Shown piece after piece: positions 49,328 through 59,993 of a DNA stretch of 64,000 nt. Numbering within the stretch: position 1 is the stretch's first letter; each line of letters begins with the position of its first letter. Made by a program: the position numbers and the translations under genes. Source of the stretch: Oenanthe sinensis (taxonomy: Eukaryota > Streptophyta > Magnoliopsida > Apiales > Apiaceae); NCBI GenBank assembly GCA_028671895.1, contig CM053803.1, positions 48,916,786 to 48,980,785 of the forward strand. Reading direction: 5' to 3'. Under the pieces are notes generated by a model that was given only the letters and a program-made list of their open reading frames with translations, did not search any database and was not told the origin of the DNA.

Positions 49328-50467
49328 TCAATCTTCAGCAGAGTCACCCTCCTCGGGTGAATCCGGCGGTGGATACATGGTGTCAGCTCCATAAACAGGC
49401 CAATCTATCTGTACACCAGTAGCCAGGAAAGCTGCACCGAGAGCCTGAGTCAGGTCAGAAGCAAACCGGCTCTGTCTGTCATCAACGGCGTCCATCCGCC
49501 GCGCCCACCGTGTAAAATAAGCCTACACCATACCAGCACTAGCCACATTTCGCGGTGCCCTAGAAGATCCAGCCCTAGCCTCCCTCTACTGTCTAGGTGG
49601 CACTCCACCACCCACAATATACCCTAAACCTCTGTCATGTGGTACACCACCATCCCATTCAGCCAGCCGGGCTATCGCCGCCGTATCAATGATACTTGCA
49701 GGTAGCTGCAACTGCTCCTCTGTCGGCCAGTGAATACCCACATCAACACACAGACGAACAACCACTGAGCCATAAGGAATCGATCCAGTGGTACTGCCCT
49801 GCAAAAATCTGATCATGTGCCTGTAGATAAGGGAGCCTAGGTCGATGTATTTCCCGCGTAGAATTCCCCACAACAAAATGGCTCGATCCACTGTCACCTA
49901 ATGAGAATGTAACGATGGCACAATATTAGAACATAGAAACAGGTTCCAAGCCTTAGCATACCGGTTCAACACCATAGCTGAGAAGGTAACCGGCTCAGTA
50001 GAGCCCACCTTGCGCTTCCAATTAGTGCCTGGAACTGTCATATCTCGCAGAATGGCCTCAAGGTCAACCTCCTCACGGGTTTTCAACCCAAAATCTCCCT
50101 CACCTTCCTGCTGTGCCGACAAATTCAAAACCTTGGTAATAGCGGCAGGAGTATAGTCCACCACATACCCTCGGACTGTAGAATACCCATTTTTCTCCTG
50201 CTTGGCATTAGCATAAAACTCCCTAACGACACTCAACGGTATCGCCTCCGCAGCCTCACACACGGTTTCCCAACCGCGCTCACCAATCATCGAAAGAAAA
50301 GACCCATCAAAAACACCCGGAGTAAATCCTCTCTCCTTGACCACAGATTTGGTCAGTAATCGCGCAAATTCAGTTTGAGCCTCCGGTGAATTAAACTGAG
50401 GAAAGACTCCCCCACTCGAAGAAGAACTACTGGAAGTTCCTGCTCGCCTAGCTCTCTTGGGTGCCAT
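49328..50467 (-). pseudogene. Env-like / plant-transposon-domain ORF of element D, three in-frame stops
   Basis: One frame of ~380 codons from ATG 50467 to TGA 49328-49330, broken by TAG at 49898-49900, 49586-49588 and 49523-49525. It begins with a basic and Ser-rich tip (MAPKRARRAG, then SSSSSSS). A globular middle follows, with FLCSNIVPS, then DRAILLWGILRGKYIDLG. It ends acidic and Pro-rich (PPPDSPEEGDSAED). This is the ORF that follows integrase in Athila elements, often annotated as envelope-like or putative plant transposon protein. No transmembrane segment is evident. Function unknown. Confidence 0.8.
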
Positions 50468-50737
50468 GTGTTGATTTGGAGTTGTGTGTATAGGTGAGAT
50501 GTAGAGATTTTGCTAGAATAGGAGTTAAAGGACAAGGATAAGTGTTTGGGAGTTTTGAATGTGGGAATTAGGGTTAGGGCATGTTAAAAGGCTATAAAAC
50601 AGATCTGCATGGGCTTGATTTATTTTTGTGAATGATTTTTTTCTTTTTCTTTTTTCTTTTTAGAGCCATTCAAGCCGTAGGTTGACTCCTACGAGCGTTG
50701 TCGTTAACGTCATTTAGCCGGACGTGATTTCAGGTCC
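50468..50737 (-). other. Spacer between integrase and the env-like ORF in D
   Basis: 270 bp without coding. It has a purine-only run of A and G on the minus strand (about 50637-50662), which could serve as an internal plus-strand primer. Confidence 0.5.
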
Positions 50738-53700
50738 TCATTCCGAGATAGACTGAATCGCGATTTCAGCTTCGCGATTTACTCTTTCTCCAACATAAGG
50801 CTTCAATCTCTGACCATTGACTTTAAACGCTTGATCTGGTGTCTTTTCAAAAATTTCCACAGCTCCGTGTGGAAACACAGTCTTCACAACAAAAGGTCCT
50901 GACCACCTTGACTTAAGTTTTCCTGGAAACAATCGCAGACGAGAGTTAAATAATAAAACCGACTGACTAGGAACAAATACATTTGTTATCAACCGACGAT
51001 CATGCCATCTCTTCACTTTCTCCTTGTAGAGCTTGTTATTCTCATAAGCTTGTAGACGAAACTCATCCATCTCATTGATCTGCACCATCCGTTTTCCCCC
51101 GCGGCTTTACAATCAAAATTCAACTTCTGCAATGCCCAATAAGCCTTGTGTTCCAGTTCCGCTGGCAGATGGCAAGCTTTCCCATAGACAAGTTGATATG
51201 GCGACATACCCAAAGGTGTTTTAAACGCGGTTCGATAAGCCCACAAGGCTTCATCCAGTTTTGATGACCAATCCTTACGAGAAGGACTTACCACCTTTTC
51301 CAGAATGCGTTTGATCTCACGGTTTGATACTTCAGCTTGGCCATTGGTTTGAGGGTGGTATGCTGTCGCCACCCGATGGTTGATGTTAAATCTTGCCATC
51401 AGATTAGTGAACTTCCGATTGCAAAAGTGAGAACCCTCATCACTAATAATGACTCTTGGAGTCCCAAATCTGGTGAAAATGTTCTTGTGAAGGAAGTTGA
51501 GCACTACATTGGCATCAGTAGTTGGGAGTGCCTTGACCTCAACCCATTTGGAGACGTAATCCACAGCTAGCGAGATGTATTGGTTATTGCATGATGAAAT
51601 GAATGGGCCCATGAAGTCGATTCCCCACACATCAAAAATTTCCACCTCTAGCATCACATTAAGGGGCATCTCATCCATTCTCAAAATGTTGCCTACTCGC
51701 TGGCAACGATCACACCTGGTTACAAACTGATGAGCATCCTTGAAGAGTGATGGGCAATAAAATCCTGCCTGCAGAATACGAGTCGCTATATTTTCACCTC
51801 CATAATGACCTCTATAAGATGTGGCATGATAATCCCTCAGAATAGCTTATGTCTCACTATATGGTACACACTTTCTGATAACCTGATCAGCCCCTTGTTT
51901 AAACAGATATGGCTCGTCCCAACGAAACCACTTGACGTCATGCATGAATTTCTTCCTTTGGGCTGAAGACAACTCGGGTGGAATAATTTGACTCAAAAGA
52001 TAATTCATAATATCAGCATACCATGGTTTTTCTTCTTGTACTCTAAACAGCTGTTCATCCGGAAAGGATTCATTGATGAGAGTACTGTCTTGTGATGATT
52101 TACCAAGATCTTCCAATCGTGAGAGGTGATCAGCTACTTGATTTTCTGTCCCCTTTCTATCTTTGATCTCCACTTCGAATTCTTGTTGTAGAAGAACCCA
52201 TCGAATCAAGCGGGGTTTAGAATCCTTCTTGGAGAGTAGATATCTAATAGCTGCATGGTCAGTATACACCGTCACTTTCGTACCAAGCAAGTATGATCTG
52301 AATTTTTTAAAGCCATACACAATGGCTAACAGCTCATTCTCCGTGGTTGTGTAATTCAATTGCGCATTATTGAGTGTCTTGCTTGCATAATAGATAACAT
52401 GAAAAAGCTTATCTTTCTTTTGGCCAAGAACAGCCCCCACTGCAAAATTGCTAGTATCACACATCATAGAAAATGGTTCAGTCCAATCTGGAGCAATGAT
52501 CACCAGTGCTGAAATCAACTTCTTCTTCAATGTCTCAAAAACTATCAAACAATCATCATCAAATTTGAAGGGAATATCCTTCTCCAATAGCTTACACAAA
52601 AGTTTGGAAATTTTGGAGAAGTCCTTGATGAATCTTCTGTAGAAACCTGCGTGACCGAGGAAACTACGAATTCCTCTCACTGAATTGGGAGGTGGAAGGT
52701 TTTCAATGGTCTCTATTTTGGCTTTATCCACCTCTAGGCCTCGATGTGACTCCTTGTGTCCAAGAATAGTTCCCTCTTGTACCATGAAATGACACTTCTC
52801 CCAGTTGAGGAACAGATTAGTCTCCACGCATCTTTTCAGAACCATGCCAAGATTGTGTAGACACTCGTCAAAAGAAAAACCAAATACTGAAAAGTCATCC
52901 ATGAAGACTTCCACTATCTTACCAATCCTGTCTGAAAAAATTGCAATCATGCACCTCTGAAAAGTGCCAGGTGCACCACATAACCCAAAAGAAACCCTTC
53001 GAAAAGCGAAGGTACAAAACGGACATGTAAATGTCATCTTCTCCTGATCCTCTAGAGCAATACAGATCTGATTGTAACCCGAATATCCATCCAGAAGGCA
53101 ATAGTAATCATGGCCGGCGAGTCGGTCTAACATCTGATCAATGAAAGGAAGAGGAAAGTGATCATTCCTAGTAACTTTGTTCAACTTCCGGTAGTCCATG
53201 CAAATTCTCCAACCATTAACTGTCCGCGTAGGAATGAGTTCATTGTTCTCATTAGTTACCACAGTCATGCCTCCTTTCTTCGGCACACATTGAACTGGAC
53301 TCACCCAAACACTGTCAGAAATAGGATAGATAATCCCTGCATCCAACCACTTGATAATTTCCTTCTTCACTACTTCCTTCATGAGTGGATTTAGCCGTCT
53401 CTGATGTTCCACTGTTGGCTTACTTCCTTCTTCCAGCGGAATCTTATGCTAGCAATAGGCAGGGCTGATTCCTTTGATGTCTATAATAGTCCAACCAATG
53501 GCTGATTTGAATTCCCTGAGAACCCTCAACAGCTTTTCTTCTTCAGGACCTATGAGATTAGCAGCAATAATCACATGCAAAGTAGATGATTCCCCAAGAG
53601 AAGCATGCCTTAAGTGATCAGGTAATGGTTTGAGCTCTAGCTTCGGTGTTTCCTCGATAGATGGTTTCAATCGCTGATGTGATTCTCTCAACTCAGATAA

Positions 53701-56166
53701 ACCCAAAGATTCCACTGGTCTCTCAAACTTTCGTTGCCAAGGGGAAGCATTCAGAAACTGCACTTGTTCTTCAACCTCATCCTCTTCAAATGTAGAGTCC
53801 CCACTTAAAGCCTTTTCCAGCGTATCATTCATGAGCATGTGTTCAATTTTTGCTTGCACAGCATATTCCACTACGTCTACTTTAAAGCATTGTTCTTCTT
53901 CTGTTGGAAATTGCATTGCTTTGAACACATTGAATGTGACATTATGATCGTGCACCCTCATGGTGAGTTCCCCCTTCTGTACGTCAATCAACGTCTTTCC
54001 CGTTGCCAAGAATGGTCTACCAAGAATGATAGGGATCTTCTTGTCTTCTTCATAATCAAGGATGACAAAATCTGCTGGAAAGATTAGTTTGTCGACTTTC
54101 ACCAAAACATCTTCGACAATTCCTCGCGGACAAGTAATTGAACGATCCGCCAACTGCAGTGACATGTTGGTCGGCTTTGGCTCAGGAAGGCCAAGTTATA
54201 AGAATACAGAGTATGGCATGAGGTTGATGCTCGCTCCCAAATCGCACAAACATTTGTCGAACGACAAATTCCCAATTATGCATGCTATAGTGAAACTACC
54301 AGGATCTTTCAACTTTGGTGGCAACTTCTGCTGCAATACTGCACTACACTCTTCCGTCAAAGCAACGGTGTTTAACTCCTCTAGCTTCAGTTTCCTCGAC
54401 AGAATGCCTTTCATGAATTTGGCGTAGCTTGGCATTTGTTCCAGCGCTTCAGCAAAAGGTAAGTTGATGTGTAGTTTCTTGAAAACTTCCATGAATTTAG
54501 CAAACCGTTTGTCCAATTTTTGCTTCTGAAGCCTTTTAGGGAATGGTGGAGGAGGAAATACTTCCTTGTTATCACTCTCTTTCTCCGAACTGCTTTTCTC
54601 CTCTGAATTACTCATTTTTTTCTTGATCGGCTCCTCCTGCATAACATTATCTACAGAATTTTCCACTTCGGCAGTGAGGGGAGGCGCACCCGCGCCTAGG
54701 GAAGCGCGCCCGCGCTCCACCTCCTGTCCCGAATGCTGATTTTCTTCGTTTTGTGGAATTTCGACCTCCTGATTGTTTGTAACCCTTCCAGAACGCAATG
54801 CAATAGCGTGTATCTGTTCCTTGCTTTCTTTCTTGCCTGGATTAGCCTCTCTGTCACTTGGTAACTGTCCTTGAGGTCTGGTTAGAAGAGCACTTGCTAG
54901 TTGACCAATTTGGTTTTCCAACATTTTCAGAGTTACAGCTTGACTCTTATACATCATTCTCAATTCCTCCATCTCTGACTTTTCATTCGAATGCCCTTGT
55001 CCTCCTTGAGGTTGTTGATGGAAACCAGGAGGATTGTATGATTGCCTTGGTGCATAGGATTGTTGAGGACCAGAATTGTTGAAAGGCCTGGGTCCGAATT
55101 GCTGACATTGCGATGGTTGCGGCATGGCATTCTGATTTTTGCTCCAACTGAAGTTAGGATGGTTCCTGTTGTTGGTGTGATATGTATTAGGTGCCGGTTG
55201 TGTAGGCCTCTGATAGTTGCTGACAAAATGCGCTGAATCGCTAGAAATAGCACATTGAGTTGTCTCATGAGCACCTGCACACAAGTCACAAACAATAGCG
55301 AGTTGCTGAATTCCTGCCTTGGACAATGAATCCACCTTCATAGATAAAGCCTGTAGCTGAGCTGTTATAGCCGTGGCAGTGTCCACTTCAAAAACACCTG
55401 CAGTTTTACTCTGTGGTAATCGCTGAGTAGGATTCTGATACTCGTAAGCAGCCATCATTTCAATCAAGTCATAAGCTCCTTCATAGCTCTTGGCCCAAAG
55501 TGCTCCTCCAGATGCTGCATCAAGCATAGGTCGTGAATGATTCAACCCATTATAGAAACCGTTAATGACCATCCAATTTGGCATCCCATGATGGGGACAC
55601 TTTCGAAGCATTTCTTTATACCTTTCCCAAGCCTCACACAACGTTTCTCCAGAATGTTGATTGAACTGTGTAAGAGCGTTCCTCATGGCTGCCGTCTTAG
55701 CCATAGGAAAGAATTTAGTCAGAAACTTTTGTGCGAGATCCTCCCAAGTAGTTATAGAACCTGCTGGCAGCGAGTGCAACAAGTTTTTTGCCTTGTCTCG
55801 TAGAGAGAATGGAAACAGCCTCAGCTTTATAGCATCTTCAGAAACCCCGTTGGTTTTGAAGGTATCATAGATCTCGATGACGTCTCTGATATGCATATTA
55901 GGGTCCTCAGTAGGTGAACCCCCAAACTGCACAAAATTCTGAACCATTTGAATCGTGCCCGGCTTGATTTCGAAATTATTAGCCGCAATAGCCGGCCTAA
56001 CAATGCTTGACTGAATGTCATTGATCTTCGGCTGGGAGTAATCCTTTAGAGCTTTCACTGGATCCCCCATCACTATTTCTGCCTCAATTTCTGGAACTTC
56101 AATTCCCCTCTCTTCGTCTAAGTGTTCTTCCAGTTGTTCCTTACTCGCTTGAGAACGCGTACGCAT
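50738..56166 (-). pseudogene. gag-pol: gag-pol of element D, three in-frame stops and one frameshift
   Basis: Starts ATG 56166 (MRTRSQASKEQ). Gag has a retrotransposon-gag domain at about 95-190 and one CCHC knuckle (CDLCAGAHETTQC, from residue 293). A protease follows with CDLGASINLM (~54,240). Stops are TAA 54196-54198, TAG 53449-53451 and TAA 51847-51849, all in frame. RT (53.4-52.5 kb) has LLDGYSGYNQ, FGLCGAPGTFQ and FMDDFSVFG. RNase H has TTTENELLAI and YTDHAAIRYL. Integrase (51.85-50.74 kb) has a CDRC zinc site, GIDFMGPF, SDEGSHF and NGQAEVSNRE. A one-base change in the run near 51,095-51,103 shifts the frame before the C-terminal part (50738-51088). Apart from these breaks the catalytic residues are intact. 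Confidence 0.93.
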
Positions 56167-56309
56167 ACACGCTCAATTATCTGAAATCACGGAACAAACA
56201 AGAATGATTAGTAACAATTCCCAGTCAGTGATATCTAACGACCACTGATGATAAGCACATTAACTAAACAAAACAATGAACCAAGTCCCCGGCAGCGGCG
56301 CCAAAAACT
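56167..56309 (-). promoter_or_regulatory. Primer site and leader of element D
   Basis: The minus strand reads TGGCGCCGCTGCCGGGGA at 56303-56286, six bases after the LTR. This matches the TGGCGCCGTTGCC-type primer site of Athila-like elements, known to use tRNA-Asp. The leader to the gag ATG is only about 120 bp. Confidence 0.88.
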
Positions 56310-57729
56310 TGTTCGCACTTTATCCACACAAGAGAACGTGGTCACAAGTAATACAGTAATAAGTAGGATACGTTCTCACAGAGACTCGACTTGCTTACGT
56401 TTAGTTCACTTATACACCAGAGTATAGTTATGTTTCACTGCTAATAAAATGAACAATTTGGTGTTTTGATTACACTAATGATTAAAACTTAACGATTTAC
56501 TTATATGAAACAAACATGGGATTTCAACTTCATTAACTATCTCATCTAGAATCTTATGCCTTTTCCACCTAGCATGTGAAAGTGATGATAACTGATCAGA
56601 CCCTCAAAACTGATAAACGCCAACTTTCGTTATACGCATACCATCCAAATGAACATCCACAAATGATAGAATTCAAATAGTCAACCACTATGCTTAGTCC
56701 CTATATGACTATAGAGATTGAAAACATAATGGCATAAGCACAATTATCCATAAAATCACATAGTCAGTGCAAGACGGTTAGAATTACACCACAAATTAAT
56801 ACATGCTCTTAACATGTAAAAACCTATGCTAGCATGGCATGTTCTAAACCCTAGATCCACTTTCTCATTCACGAGGGTTTAACAAACAATCATAAATGTT
56901 CGCGACGCATTTACAATGAATAAGCTTAAGCATACTAGGATATCCATAACAATCACACACTTTGGCATAAAAACAATCAGTATCTAGAATCGATAGAAAA
57001 ATCCGATGACAACGATTAGCCCATAATTGGACTATCCGCCATCATGGGTTCAAATGAAAACATAGTAGATAAACAATTATAAATAAAATACTGATATTAA
57101 TTGCAAGAGTATATGAAAAAACCGATCATCCATGTTGTAGAAAATTACAAAGGAAATAGTTCGAACTAAATCACCCAAGATAGCTTGATGACCTAATTCT
57201 TTTTTTTTTATGGCTCACCAAGTACTTTTTTTTTTAATGATACGATAATGATCCTCCCTTATGTTTTTTTACTAGGTTACATAAAAACCAAATATCCATG
57301 GGCTTGCTTCTTGCTGGGCCTTAAAAGCTAACCAAACTGCAAAATAAATCAATTAACTTCGACTGGAGCGCGGGCGCGCTTGATGGAGAGCGGGCGCGCG
57401 AGATCTTTCCTGTTGAAGCGCAGGCACGCTTGGTGGAGTGCGGGCGCGCCTGCAGCTTCTGTCCAGCAGTTTGATTTTTTTTTCTTTGTCCATTGGCTTT
57501 TTTAACGACTTGTCTTGCCCTCTCTTGATCTCAACTCAAGCCTTGACCCTTTCATTTGAAATCCCAGCTCATATACCACCAAATTATGCAATTATTCCTC
57601 AAACCTGCTTCGAACGGTAATTTGCACACCAAAGACACAAAACACATAAAAAGACACTAAATACTTGGGCATAAGCGATCAATTTAAGGCGAGTTGGAAT
57701 GTATATAGTGGAAAAAAAGTCCACTAACA
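56310..57729 (-). repeat. 5' LTR of element D
   Basis: Same ends as 33980-35406. It is followed on the plus-strand right by GTAGC at 57730-57734. GC-rich blocks at 57364-57452 are more mutated than in the partner. Confidence 0.93.
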
Positions 57730-57734
57730 GTAGC

Positions 57735-58571
57735 AATGATGTATTACTAGATGCCGCTCATTGTTTATAATTTTATTATTGGGTATTAAAACGTAATAAT
57801 AACCTAAAGGGTCACATACAAAGAATGTCAAAATGGAGGTTTATTTAAATTACAAATTTAGATATATTATTATTATTAATTCAAATTTAATTATTGAATT
57901 AATTAAGTGGGACTTAATTAATTATATTAGAATTTGAATTTAATAAGAATTATTATTAATTTGAATTTAATTATTGAATTAATTAAGTGGGACTTGATTA
58001 ATTATATTAGAATTCAGATTTAATGAGAATTATTATTAATTCAAATTTAATCATTGAATTAATTAAGTGGGACTTGATTAATTATATTAGAATTTGGATT
58101 TAATAATAATAATAACCCAAAATCATAATGGGTTTTGGAAACCACATGGATTAGGGTTAGGCCCAAAATCTCTCTCTTCCCTATATATACATAATGATGT
58201 ATAGTATTAGGGTTAATCATCAGATTTCGTTTTAGAGAAAAATCCTAGCTGCTCAACATCAAGAGATGCTAGGGAAGGAGAGAGAGAGAGAGAGAGAGAG
58301 AGAGGCAAACAATTTGGCTAGTACCAACTCCGGTGATCGTAGGACGATCGGGCATTCATGTGGACTTATTTGGAGAGCAGATCTTTGCAACAAAGGGCTG
58401 CTGTGATTCATCTTTTCTGGACCTCCATTAAACAGCATACGAAAAACTTTGTTATGGTACAGACTTCCTCACCATAATTATCCAAAGTTATAAATGGATC
58501 ATGCGATAGGGTTTCATTTGTTTTATTGTTTTACGTTATATCCGCTGTGTTTGCATGCCCGAAACCCTTCA
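57735..58571 (+). repeat. 3' LTR of element C, right part
   Basis: Continues the C LTR from AATGATGTATTACTAGATGC to GAAACCCTTCA. It includes the three 80-bp units (57878, 57958, 58038) and a GA run at 58279-58303. It lacks a short segment (TTATTGCC region) present in the 5' LTR. Confidence 0.92.
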
Positions 58572-58881
58572 TGAATGACATTCCTTCTCTATAGACTGTG
58601 AAGACTTGGTTGAGAAATAATTTCTTAATGAAAGACTTAGGCGATGCGACCTATATATTAGGGATCAGGATCTATAGAGATAGATCAAGGATATTGATCG
58701 GCCTAAGTTCGAGTACATACATTGACAAAGTTTTGCATCGATTTGGAATGCAAGAGACTAAAAGGGGATTTATCCTAATGTCTCGTGAGATATCGATCTC
58801 GAAAGAAAATAGTCCTAAATCATTGGATGATAAGGTCCGTATGAGTAAAGTTTTATATACATCGGCAATTAATTCTATAAT
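58572..58881 (+). pseudogene. gag-pol remnant of element B, resumed RT segment
   Basis: Picks up exactly where 25724 stopped (GAATGACATTCC is continuous in C at 32171-32182). It encodes RT pieces MKDLGDATYILGIRIYRDRS and YIDKVLHRFGMQETKRG, ending at YTSAINSII. Element H then begins. Compared with C it is open over 100 codons but has a stop early on (TAG near 58594). Confidence 0.9.
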
Positions 58882-59956
58882 TGTTAGGAATATATTAATT
58901 TGATGATGTACAAAATACCAGAACAGGATTTAGCACAGTCTATCTGCAAGAATCAATCAACGGATATCTATCTGCAAGAAGTCATCGATCAATAAGTGAT
59001 CAACTGGTAATAAGCCATCGACTGATAAGACCGATCGATAAGTCATCAACTGGTAATAAGCCATCGACTGATAAGACCGATCGATAAGTCATCGACTGAT
59101 ATTTATCAATCGAGAACTCAAGTCATCAACTGATATTTATCAATCAAGAACTCAAGTCATCAACGGATATTTACCAATCGAGAAGTCATCGATCGAGAAG
59201 ACATCAAAGGATATTTCCTGATCGACAACTCATCAACGGATATTTATCAATCGAGAAGTCATCAATTGAGAAGTCATCGATCGAGAAGTCATCAACGGAT
59301 ATTTCCTGATCGAGAACTCATCAACGGATATTTACCAATCGAGAAGTCTCACAAGTACTCGATTGATTAGCTCACAGCCTGACTTCTCGAAGCTTAAAAG
59401 AGATGAGTATTTGGTTGATTCAAACAACCAGTTTCAAGGAAAGTCTTCGAAGATCAAAACAAATATATTACAGATATGCTATGGGAATGAAAGTGAAAAT
59501 TAAGGAAGCCGTCGGTCAGAATTTACTCTAACAGAGAATGATCTATCATAGATTATCATCCGACAGAGTTTAACAGAAAAGGAAACTATCAACTAATAAT
59601 TAGGAATTATATTCCTATTATAATTTGTCTTTCTGTTATTAGTTGATAGGTAGCTCTCTATATAAACTCTATGTAACCTAATTGTAAAAGTGTGGAAGTC
59701 AAAGCATAATTTGTCTGAGTGATATTTTTGAGAGCATAGAGATAGAGAGAGTTGTTGTGATAATCACAGAGAAGCTGCTAGGGTTTGTGTACACCCTAGG
59801 AGAGTTTTGTATTTAATCATCAATAATACAAATAGTACTTATTCATATCTTTGTGTTTGATCTTTATTCTTAATTCATATCGAGTTGATTTTAAATCAGG
59901 CATAAAAGGAACACAAGTATTCAACCCCCCCTTCTACTTGTGCAACTGGGAAAACA
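58882..59956 (+). repeat. 5' LTR of element H
   Basis: Starts TGTTAGGAATATATTAATTT and ends CTGGGAAAACA. About 400 bp of degenerate tandem repeats fill its first half, and a TATATAAA lies at 59659-59666. The 3' LTR is outside the window, so the left boundary rests on TG, on the break in B pol and on the CA/primer-site end. Confidence 0.85.
58953..59348 (+). repeat. Degenerate tandem array in the H LTR
   Basis: Many copies of phrases such as AAGTCATCAACGGATATTTA, CCAATCGAGAAGTCATCGAT, and in the first third AAGCCATCGACTGATAAGAC. Spacing is irregular, roughly 30-60 bp. The core ATCGAGA is shared with the 22-bp array of A and E, although the rest differs. Confidence 0.8.
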
Positions 59957-59958
59957 AT

Positions 59959-59970
59959 TGGTATCAAAGC
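59959..59970 (+). promoter_or_regulatory. Primer binding site of element H
   Basis: TGGTATCAAAGC, two bases after the LTR, the same variant as in element E and one base from that of A. Confidence 0.88.
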
Positions 59971-59993
59971 CTAACGTTTAAAATCGATCAAAG

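Larger units (their letters stand above)
33980..57729 (-). mobile_element. Element D: Athila-like Ty3/gypsy retrotransposon carrying two nested insertions
   Basis: 23,750 bp with TG...CA LTRs (33980-35406 and 56310-57729) and the exact duplication GTAGC at 33975-33979 and 57730-57734. Coding is on the minus strand: gag, protease, RT-RNase H and integrase in gypsy order, then an env-like ORF. The primer site TGGCGCCGCTGCCGGGG and the gag wording (QFGGSPTEDPN) are typical of Athila-type elements. Nested inside are E (35651-46704) and a solo LTR (47487-49063), leaving ~11.1 kb of D proper. The LTRs differ at a few percent by eye, including a 10-bp deletion. Confidence 0.94.
25725..58571 (+). mobile_element. 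Element C: Ty1/copia retrotransposon inserted in B and split by D
   Basis: 5' LTR 25725-27394; internal region 27395-33148; 3' LTR 33149-33979 plus 57735-58571, separated by element D. Rejoined, the 3' LTR is 1,668 bp against 1,670 bp for the 5' LTR. Flanks are GGAAT at 25720-25724 and TGAAT at 58572-58576, a duplication with one change. Without D the element is ~9.1 kb. Its LTRs are visibly more diverged from each other than those of A, E or D, which makes it the oldest dated insertion here. The copia lineage is not assigned. Confidence 0.92.
19713..58881 (+). mobile_element. Element B: decayed Ty1/copia retrotransposon, split by C and cut by H
   Basis: 5' LTR 19713-21254, primer site, ~1.77-kb leader, then gag-pol remnants up to 25724 in the middle of RT. 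Element C occupies 25725-58571. B pol resumes at 58572 with the RT segment directly following, and is interrupted again at 58881 by element H. Its 3' end would lie beyond the window. B and C are related across LTR, leader and pol, so C inserted into an older relative. The coding region is full of stops and frameshifts. Confidence 0.88.

Noticed and set aside
35091..57620. Similar small ORFs at 35091-35297 and 57438-57620, and at 35836-36087 and 45358-45609, appearing conserved
   Set aside because: They are identical only because each pair sits in the two LTRs of one element (D and E).
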